Shown: piece by piece, positions 1 to 5,656 of the stretch | Layout: each line of letters begins with the position of its first letter | How positions within the stretch are numbered: the stretch's first letter is position 1 | Assembly (NCBI GenBank): GCA_934663885.1 | Contig: CAKUKW010000075.1 | Location: 1-8,855 of the forward strand | Source: an uncultured Tidjanibacter sp. | GTDB taxonomy: Bacteria > Bacteroidota > Bacteroidia > Bacteroidales > Rikenellaceae | Direction of reading: 5' to 3' | DNA length: 8,855 nucleotides | Notes under the pieces: model-generated | Databases searched by the model: none | The model's input: the letters and a program-made list of their open reading frames with translations, nothing else | Told to the model about the DNA's origin: nothing | Made by a program: the position numbers and the translations under genes

Positions 1-612
1 CGTTTGTCCTGTCCGCACAGGAACCGTAACTATGTTCGAGGAGGTCGATCTCGGTTGGATCACCGGTTCGGATACCCGATCTGGCTGCGTCAAGGGCAAA
101 TTCGGATTATCATAAGGCCCGCTTGAAAAAGCCTGCGAATAATCGCCATATCGTTCCCCGGAATCTCCATAAGTCAGGGAACGCTCGATGAGTACCACTT
201 CGGCATCCCGCATCCACTGCTCATAGGGTGTAGTGACAACCAGATGCGCCAGCCGGTTATTGCGTTTCAGTTCGAGGATTTCCATGGGTTGTACTTCCCG
301 TGGCGATTGGCCGAGCAGTCCGTCACGGGCCACCACCTTCGCCAATTGACGATTAGCCACAACGACAGGGGCGAATTCTATTTGCCTTGCGGCCGACGAC
401 GAACGAACGACGAGGGTAAATTCCAGAATCACTGCGGGCGGAAGTTTTAGCCGCGCCATATCCACGTCTGCCCGGAATGTCGCCTCCCCGCCGCGGACAA
501 CGGGAGCTGTAAAGCCGACCGAAATCGTTCCGTCATAGGGGGCTTTCATTTGTGCGGTTGCCAAAAGGGGGAGGATCAGGAATAGGAGAAATATCGTTAA
601 AGCCTTTTTCAT
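1..612 (-). CDS. DUF3868 family envelope protein, N-terminal part (cut by left window edge)
   Basis: An uninterrupted minus-strand frame starts at the ATG at 612-610 and stays open to base 1 (204 codons, no stop), so only the N-terminal part is present. It begins with a Sec signal peptide (MKKALTIFLLFLILPLLATA) followed by QMKAPYDG. The mature start matches the intact DUF3868 protein at 1196-2671: APYDG against APYGG, a conserved PVVV segment preceded by FxP or FAP, and PYEQWMRDAEVVLIE against PFERWMRNSRMVVME. That makes it a paralogue of the second gene pair. Near residue 150 it diverges into a loop rich in Ser, Gly, Tyr and Pro. Whether an OmpA-like domain and TPRs follow, as in the paralogue, cannot be seen. 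The start is 5 nt after the DUF3575 stop at 618, so the two are probably co-translated. The family has no assigned biochemical role; it is expected in the periplasm or at the outer membrane as part of fimbria-type operons. Confidence 0.85.
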   Translation of the reverse strand, partial: MKKALTIFLLFLILPLLATAQMKAPYDGTISVGFTAPVVRGGEATFRADVDMARLKLPPAVILEFTLVVRSSSAARQIEFAPVVVANRQLAKVVARDGLLGQSPREVQPMEILELKRNNRLAHLVVTTPYEQWMRDAEVVLIERSLTYGDSGERYGDYSQAFSSGPYDNPNLPLTQPDRVSEPVIQPRSTSSNIVTVPVRTGQT

Positions 613-617
613 ATATG

Positions 618-1178
618 TTATTTTAAATAATAAACAATGGAGAGATTCAGGCGCGTCGGGCCGAAGTAAGAGTTCTCGAATTTTACGGGCTGCCCCGCGG
701 TGTCCGCACCCGTTTTATCATACTTCATGTAGGCGTATCCCACGCCCGCCTCGCATTCTATACCCCACCGGGCGCTGAGAAGCCAGTGGTATCCTACGCT
801 TATTCCCGCTCCCGCCAGCCAACCGTCGTAGCGGCTATCTTTCAGAGTTTTTATAGGTCCGACACCTCCCGCGTCGTAAATGCCCCCGTGCAGGTGGAAT
901 CCCACGAACATTCCCGCCAGCGGTCTGAAAAACCACCAACGAAGTTCAGGCTGTACCATCAGGTGCTCGAAAGATTTCTCTTCGCCCGTGATAAATGGAT
1001 TGTACCCCAGTCCCACCTCCAGCGTCATTTTTGGGGTCAGAGCGAATTCGGCGGTCAGGTTGGGCGTCGCCGTAACCCAGTAGGCCAGGTTGGTCTTCAG
1101 GGATATTTTTTGCCCGAAGGCCCGACCCGGCAGGCACAAAAGAAATAGGGTAAATAGTACTGTTGTTCTCAATTTCAT
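618..1178 (-). CDS. DUF3575 family outer-membrane protein (copy A)
   Basis: The product is 186 residues: a signal peptide (MKLRTTVLFTLFLLCLPGRAFG) and then the DUF3575 opening SLKTNLAYWVTATPNL. Alternating aromatic and glycine-rich strands follow (MVQPELRWWFF, GMFVGFHLHGG, SRYDGWLAGAGISVGYHW, EAGVGYAYMKYDK), as in a small outer-membrane beta-barrel. The frame extends upstream to 1217, but the internal Met at 1178 is chosen. It places the signal peptide at the N-terminus and leaves a 17-nt gap after the DUF3868 stop at 1196, whereas the longer form would add 13 charged residues and overlap the upstream gene. It closely resembles the DUF3575 protein at 2707-3387, for example GGVGPIKTLKDSRYDGW against GGVGPFKNIKNNRYDGW. 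DUF3575 genes often occur beside fimbrillin genes in Bacteroidales, but no molecular function is established. An outer-membrane role in pilus assembly or anchoring is inference. Confidence 0.88.
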   Translation of the reverse strand: MKLRTTVLFTLFLLCLPGRAFGQKISLKTNLAYWVTATPNLTAEFALTPKMTLEVGLGYNPFITGEEKSFEHLMVQPELRWWFFRPLAGMFVGFHLHGGIYDAGGVGPIKTLKDSRYDGWLAGAGISVGYHWLLSARWGIECEAGVGYAYMKYDKTGADTAGQPVKFENSYFGPTRLNLSIVYYLK

Positions 1179-1195
1179 ATAATTAATTTTATCTG

Positions 1196-2671
1196 TTATT
1201 CCTGGTCTTCGAGCCATTTACCATATTCATACAGGTTGCTCACCGCTTCCGCGGATCCGGCGTCCGCAGCTTTTTGCAGGTATTGTTTCGCCTGCCCGTA
1301 CTCACCCTTGTTCCAGTATGCCACGCCGAGGTTGTTCCATGCTTCGGGAGTGCCGATGTCCGACAGGCGGCTTACCGCACTGTCGTAGGCACCATTCTCG
1401 ATCTCCATGGCGGCCACGTTGAACTGGGCTATCTCCGATTCGGGATACACCTGCGCGGCGATCTCGAATACCTGCTTGTATTGGTCGCCTGCCGGATGGT
1501 AAAGGCCGGCTACCATGAAAAATTCGTTCAGGCTTAGTAGTTTCGGGCGGGTATGAATCATCCGGGCAGCCTCCTGTGCGCTGAACCCCCGCACTTCATA
1601 AGAGATCGTGTATTCGTTACGCCGCAGGGGAGGGTAATATTCTTTCAGGAGGGCGCGGTAAGTTTCTCCTCCGGATAAGGATTTGAGGGCCGCCTTCTTT
1701 CGTGGGGCACTGGTACCGGCGTCTATTATCTCCAGTATGGCGGTTTTATCTTTCAGTCCGGACGTTTCCAAGGCACGCCGAAGCCCTTGCCAGTCTTCTC
1801 CCATTCCTTCGGCCGTGATGAGCCGTTTCGCGTCGTAAAAATTATGTTTGTCGCGGAGGTAGTCCACGAATGCCTGTGCCCTTCCTTGCGAAAGCCGCAT
1901 GTTGCCTGCCTCAGTGCCTTCTGGCGATGCGTACCCGCGTACGACGATGCGGCTGACCGATAACAGTGTATCGGTTTTTATCCTGTCTATTATCTCGTCC
2001 GATTCGGCCAGTATCCGGGCGTTGTCGCCGAAATCGCGCCGAAGCTCGGTACGGTTGACCACGAAACTGAGAGCTGCCGAATATGTATCGCTGACCACTT
2101 TCACCGGTTCGGGCTGTGGAACCAGGTACGATACCATGAAAGTAGGCTTATAGGGATCCGCGAAAACGTAATCATGTCCCTCGTACATCCGGAATGCCAG
2201 GCCATCTGCGTACAGTATATCTTCGTTAAGGCATCCGGAAACCTGTTCCATTACCACCATACGGGAATTGCGCATCCACCTCTCGAAAGGCACGGTATAT
2301 TCCAGCGTAAGAATATTGCCGGTGTTTGAGCCGCTGCGGACATGGAAATTTTGAGGTTTGACATCCGTCGCCGTTCCGCCGAAATAGTTATTCCTTCGGA
2401 GTATTTTGGCCCTGCGCGCGCCGGAAACCACCACCGGGTCGAATACGATCTCATGCCCGCCATCCTGAGAACGGAGCGCGGGTGTGAAGGTCAGCATGTT
2501 GTCGCTGCCGAGCTCAAGGCGGCTCAGGTCCACACGGGCGCGGACGGTCACATTGTCGCCCTGCGCCGTTTTATCGCCGAATGTTACGCATACCTCGCCG
2601 CCATAAGGGGCCTGCGCCACGACAGGCCAGGCAGCCATCAATAACATTAGAATGGGTATCAGTCTTTTCAT
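1196..2671 (-). CDS. DUF3868 domain protein with OmpA-like and TPR regions
   Basis: The product is 491 residues from the chosen start. Residues 1-20 are a signal peptide (MKRLIPILMLLMAAWPVVAQ). Residues about 21-190 match the DUF3868 domain: APYGGEV, a PVVVSG segment and VPFERWMRNSRMVVMEQ. Residues about 193-350 are OmpA-like, with VVRGYASPEG at 243-252 and NMRLSQGRAQAFVDYLR at 257-273. Residues about 380-480 form TPR-like helices, clearest at PEAWNNLGVAYWNKGEYGQA. In the OmpA region the aspartate that contacts diaminopimelate in classical OmpA (GYTD) is replaced, giving GYAS, while the later arginine (R264) is kept; canonical peptidoglycan binding is therefore uncertain. In-frame ATGs at 2686 and 2692 would add 5 or 7 residues (MYMRRRA) and remain possible, with 2692 lying 14 nt after the upstream DUF3575 stop. 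The longer frame to 2791 would overlap the upstream gene. It may link the envelope to a fimbrial machine; this role is inferred. Confidence 0.88.
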   Translation of the reverse strand: MKRLIPILMLLMAAWPVVAQAPYGGEVCVTFGDKTAQGDNVTVRARVDLSRLELGSDNMLTFTPALRSQDGGHEIVFDPVVVSGARRAKILRRNNYFGGTATDVKPQNFHVRSGSNTGNILTLEYTVPFERWMRNSRMVVMEQVSGCLNEDILYADGLAFRMYEGHDYVFADPYKPTFMVSYLVPQPEPVKVVSDTYSAALSFVVNRTELRRDFGDNARILAESDEIIDRIKTDTLLSVSRIVVRGYASPEGTEAGNMRLSQGRAQAFVDYLRDKHNFYDAKRLITAEGMGEDWQGLRRALETSGLKDKTAILEIIDAGTSAPRKKAALKSLSGGETYRALLKEYYPPLRRNEYTISYEVRGFSAQEAARMIHTRPKLLSLNEFFMVAGLYHPAGDQYKQVFEIAAQVYPESEIAQFNVAAMEIENGAYDSAVSRLSDIGTPEAWNNLGVAYWNKGEYGQAKQYLQKAADAGSAEAVSNLYEYGKWLEDQE

Positions 2672-2706
2672 CGCACGTCGTCTCATATACATAGTTATAA
2701 CCCCGG

Positions 2707-3387
2707 TTACCATAGGAAACACACGAATGTGGCAGACAGTTTGGTCGGCCCGAACCAATTGTAGTGGCCCGAACCGATCTTGGGGGCGCATTCAAGGCAG
2801 CCGAATTTGTCGTATTTGATGTAAGCATAGCCCACGCCGGCTTCCAGTTCGACGGCCAGCCGGTTCGAGAGTATCCATTGGTAGCCGTAGCTTACGCCGA
2901 CTCCCACGAGCCAGCCGTCGTAGCGGTTGTTCTTAATGTTTTTGAACGGTCCCACGCCGCCAACGTTGAATTCACCGCCGAGCAGGTGGGCGCCGAAGAA
3001 ATGGCCGTTAAAACGCTCGCACGACCACCAGCGTACCCCCGGCTGGATGAGCCAGTGTTTCCACTTCCTGTTCTCCTTCCAGTCGAACCAGTTGTACCCG
3101 CCCGCGAAGTCGAACGATGTTTTGGGTCCGAGGCCTGTCTCGAAACCGAGGTTCGGCGTTGCGGCGGCGTCGTACAGTACGTTGGTCTTCACGGCGAAAC
3201 AGGGATACCCGTTGGGCTTTGGCGCCGTACCCGCATACGATACAGGAGGTGCCTGGGTACCGGATATCCGGGTCGAACTACCGAGCTCTGCGCCGGGCCG
3301 GGATCCCTGTGCGAATGCCCTGCCGCCAAATAGAATAGCGGTTATGCATAAGGCGAGAACCGCAATATTTTTTTCCAACCTGTTCAT
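2707..3387 (-). CDS. DUF3575 family outer-membrane protein (copy B)
   Basis: The product is 226 residues. It starts with a signal peptide (MNRLEKNIAVLALCITAILFGGRAFA). A low-complexity linker rich in Gly, Ser, Thr and Pro (about residues 27-62) follows, which copy A lacks. The DUF3575 barrel begins at VKTNVLYDAAATPNLGFE and continues with KHWLIQPGVRWW, FGAHLLGG, NNRYDGWLVGVGVSYGYQW and EAGVGYAYIKYDK. The chain ends in Trp, as expected for a beta-barrel recognised by the BAM complex. A CLEC pair near the C-terminus (periplasmic or surface loop) is absent from copy A. The start at 3387 is the only one giving a full signal peptide. It lies 66 nt after the GH10 stop, the widest gap in the operon, and is followed by the DUF3868 gene. 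Function is unknown; the context suggests an outer-membrane partner of the DUF3868 protein. Confidence 0.88.
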   Translation of the reverse strand: MNRLEKNIAVLALCITAILFGGRAFAQGSRPGAELGSSTRISGTQAPPVSYAGTAPKPNGYPCFAVKTNVLYDAAATPNLGFETGLGPKTSFDFAGGYNWFDWKENRKWKHWLIQPGVRWWSCERFNGHFFGAHLLGGEFNVGGVGPFKNIKNNRYDGWLVGVGVSYGYQWILSNRLAVELEAGVGYAYIKYDKFGCLECAPKIGSGHYNWFGPTKLSATFVCFLW

Positions 3388-3412
3388 AAATTAGTTTTCT
3401 CATTTATATATG

Positions 3413-3444
3413 GCCGTTCCGGGGAAATATCCCGTTTTAGCGGC
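3413..3444 (-). other. Possible two-tier imperfect hairpin between GH10 and DUF3575 genes
   Basis: In the transcript, GCCG at 3444-3441 can pair with CGGC at 3416-3413. Inside it, CGGG at 3434-3431 can pair with CCCG at 3423-3420, around an A/T-rich loop of seven bases. The two stems are separated by a six-base bulge on one side and three bases on the other. No T-run follows on the minus strand, so it does not look like an intrinsic terminator. It may be a transcript-processing or stability element, or chance. Confidence 0.25.
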
Positions 3445-3453
3445 TATTGCGCA

Positions 3454-5625
3454 TCATTCACCCCACCGGTTTATGAGTTCGAAATAAGCGGGCTTGGCTA
3501 TGAAACCGGCATCGAAGGGCATTGCCTGGCGTTTGGGGTATACCGAATAGCTGTCGTTAACCCCCCAGAAAGTTATGCCCCAGAATTTATCCTTCGGGAT
3601 ATTTTCGAAAGCCGCGGAGAACAGGTCGCTAAAAGTGCGCGTCTGTTTGTCGAGCATCTCCTGCGTGATCTCGGAAGGAACCCCGGCCTCGCTCTCGGCC
3701 AGCGACACACTCACTTCCGAAAGATGTATCAGGCATCCGGTTCCCACGGCGGCTTCGATGGCCGCTGCCAGATCGGATTTTGAAATGCCGGCTACCAGGT
3801 GCATTTGCAGGCCTATACCGTCGATAAGCACCTCGCCTGCGTTTTCAGCCGCGTGCTCGCCGTTAAGCTTTTCCACCATTGCGATAACGGCGTTCCGCTT
3901 GGTCGGAAACCGCTCGGTGGCATAGTCGTTATAGAACAGCTTACAGGTAAGGTTGTTCTCCTTAGCGACCCTTCGCGCTATTTTAAATACCTCCCTCACG
4001 TAATTTTCACCGCCTTCGTATACATCTTTCCATAGACAGTCCCAATAACCGCCGTTGGAGTTGTTGATCGCCTCGTTTACGACATCCCACGACCTTACAA
4101 AGTTGTATTTGATCATGGTCGTTTCGATGTAATTTTCAAGTTTAGTTTTTACTTCATCGGGGGTCAGCTTTGTCCAGTCCTCGGTATTGGACGGACCCGG
4201 TACGTCCTGGTACCAGACAAGTGTATGGCCGTGAACCGCCATATCGTTATTGTAGCAATAGTCCGGCAGTTTTTCGAGCCACGCAGCCCGGTAATCCTGG
4301 TCGCCGTTATTCAGGTCGACCTGCAAACTCATTTTCATCTCGTATTCGAGCGTAATGCTGTTATAATCCCTCCGGAGCAGGTTTGCGTACCCGGCAGGAA
4401 TATCCTTGCCCGAAAGTGCTGTCATATTGTCCGTTTTAACGGTAGCGCCCATCCTGAAGTTCGACCCCGCAGATATATTCTTAAAGGTTTTTCCGTCAAT
4501 CGTGATAGGGGACGCCGTATCTGCTCCGATATCCCGTGAGTCGTCGTCATAATTGACTATGTTGGATATTACCGCAATGGCTTCCGTAATGAAACCGGAT
4601 TTACCGTCAACGTCACCCTGGATTTTGACTTTCTGCCCGACGGCCGATTCCTCGAGCAATCCGCTCAGCAGGGTCGCTCCGGCCGGGATCTCCATGATAA
4701 GGCATTTCGCCGGGATAGCATCCGCAGTCGCTCCTATCAGCACCGCGTTCGGGTTAGCGCGCGTAACCGTGGTTGCGGCCACGATAAAGCCTTCGATCCA
4801 CACGCACTGCGCGGGCATCGCATTTACGGCCCCAGCAACCGAATAAGGGGAAGCGAAGGTTCCTTCACCTTCGACATCTCCGATGCCGAATTCGGGCGTC
4901 TGGTCATCCGTCCCTTCATCGACGTCTAAGACGACCTCGATCTCACCGGGGAGGGTCGATGAGGTTTTCAGCGTAATGGTCCAGAGCTGCCTCTTTTCCA
5001 CTTCCAGAATTTTCGAACCGGCACCCCCGATCTTTACAGGATCGTCGCCGTCACTGAGGGTTAACTCAAGGGCCCCGGGCTCGAAATAGGCGATATCACC
5101 GGCTGTTTCATTATCATATCCGTATTCCAGAAATTGATTCCCCTCCTGTTCTTCGATCTTAACTGTCAGTGAATTATAGTAATCCTTCACGCTCCCGTCG
5201 AAAACGAACCGGATCCCGGAATTTATCTGGGTACAGGTTATGGGAACTTGTTGGGTGGTTTGTCCCGCTTCGACAGTCACTCCCTCGGCTTTGCCCTGGT
5301 ATACCGGCAGGTTCCAGGCGGGCATGGTATAACTCTGCTCACTTGTGACCGTTATGGTGTATGTGCCGACGTTAAGCGATATTATACCGTTGCCAAAAGG
5401 CCTGGAGATAGTTTTTGAACCGTTATACGCTTCAAGGAGGTATTGCTCCAGATCGGTGTTGGCGCGTGTTTCTTTCATATCAACACCCGGGTCGGTCCCG
5501 GCCTTTACAATGATCGTGCTTTCCCCTTCGCCTTCCGGATCCGGGCCGATCTTTTTTTCTATATTACATGATACGAGCGACGTCAGCAGCATCGCGATTA
5601 ACGGGAGACAAATTTTCTTGATCAT
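3454..5625 (-). CDS. Lipoprotein with DUF4493-like, DUF6359-like and GH10 (endo-beta-1,4-xylanase family) domains
   Basis: The product is 723 residues. Residues 1-20 are a type II signal ending in the lipobox LVSC (Cys20). Residues about 35-240 resemble DUF4493 (TRANTDLEQYLLEAY, LNVGTYTITV, YQGKAEGVTVEAGQ). Residues about 250-360 resemble the OB-fold-like DUF6359 (GEGTFASPYSVAGAV, VWIEGFIVAA, GQKVKIQGDV). Residues about 370-722 are a GH10 barrel, the family of retaining endo-beta-1,4-xylanases. Catalytic residues are kept: acid/base Glu518 in WDVVNEAI and nucleophile Glu637 in HLSEVSV. Also present are EMK (Lys431), GHTLVW (His467, Trp471), FYNDY, GIGLQMH (Gln607, His609) and FWGVNDSYS (Trp687). 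Unusual substitutions occur at likely glycone-subsite positions: Tyr428, Asp474 and Val695 where Asn, Gln and Trp are usual. The fold and catalytic pair are clear, so hydrolysis is plausible, but the substrate may not be ordinary xylan. The gene sits 31 nt after a fimbrillin-like lipoprotein and upstream of DUF3575/DUF3868 genes, not beside SusC/SusD or other xylan-degradation genes. Confidence 0.93.
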   Translation of the reverse strand: MIKKICLPLIAMLLTSLVSCNIEKKIGPDPEGEGESTIIVKAGTDPGVDMKETRANTDLEQYLLEAYNGSKTISRPFGNGIISLNVGTYTITVTSEQSYTMPAWNLPVYQGKAEGVTVEAGQTTQQVPITCTQINSGIRFVFDGSVKDYYNSLTVKIEEQEGNQFLEYGYDNETAGDIAYFEPGALELTLSDGDDPVKIGGAGSKILEVEKRQLWTITLKTSSTLPGEIEVVLDVDEGTDDQTPEFGIGDVEGEGTFASPYSVAGAVNAMPAQCVWIEGFIVAATTVTRANPNAVLIGATADAIPAKCLIMEIPAGATLLSGLLEESAVGQKVKIQGDVDGKSGFITEAIAVISNIVNYDDDSRDIGADTASPITIDGKTFKNISAGSNFRMGATVKTDNMTALSGKDIPAGYANLLRRDYNSITLEYEMKMSLQVDLNNGDQDYRAAWLEKLPDYCYNNDMAVHGHTLVWYQDVPGPSNTEDWTKLTPDEVKTKLENYIETTMIKYNFVRSWDVVNEAINNSNGGYWDCLWKDVYEGGENYVREVFKIARRVAKENNLTCKLFYNDYATERFPTKRNAVIAMVEKLNGEHAAENAGEVLIDGIGLQMHLVAGISKSDLAAAIEAAVGTGCLIHLSEVSVSLAESEAGVPSEITQEMLDKQTRTFSDLFSAAFENIPKDKFWGITFWGVNDSYSVYPKRQAMPFDAGFIAKPAYFELINRWGE

Positions 5626-5635
5626 TATTATTATT
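5624..5635 (-). repeat. Four AAT units running into the GH10 start codon
   Basis: On the coding strand the leader reads AAC then four AAT units, the last supplying the AT of the ATG at 5625. No GGAGG-like ribosome binding site is visible here. An A/T-rich leader is usual for Bacteroidetes translation starts, which supports this start. Confidence 0.8.
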
Positions 5636-5656
5636 GTTAAAGTTTAGCCTCAGTGG

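Noticed and set aside
244..450. Small plus-strand open frame in the left 600 bases
   Set aside because: It is antisense to the DUF3868 N-terminal frame, which runs without a stop from 612 to the edge and matches a paralogue in the same window.
2671..2791. Upstream extension of the DUF3868/OmpA frame to 2791
   Set aside because: It would overlap the end of the DUF3575 gene by 85 nt and bury the signal peptide. The same reasoning rejects the extensions to 1217 and 7291.
2764..3333. Plus-strand open frame (189 codons) opposite DUF3575 copy B
   Set aside because: It is an antisense shadow of a well-supported barrel gene and has no signal peptide or family motif.
3413..3444. Rho-independent terminator after the GH10 gene
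   Set aside because: The stem is short and bulged, and no T-run follows it in the direction of transcription.
3454..5625. Assignment of the GH10 gene to a xylan polysaccharide-utilisation locus
   Set aside because: No SusC/SusD, hybrid two-component sensor or other glycosidase gene is present in the window. The neighbours are fimbrial-type proteins.
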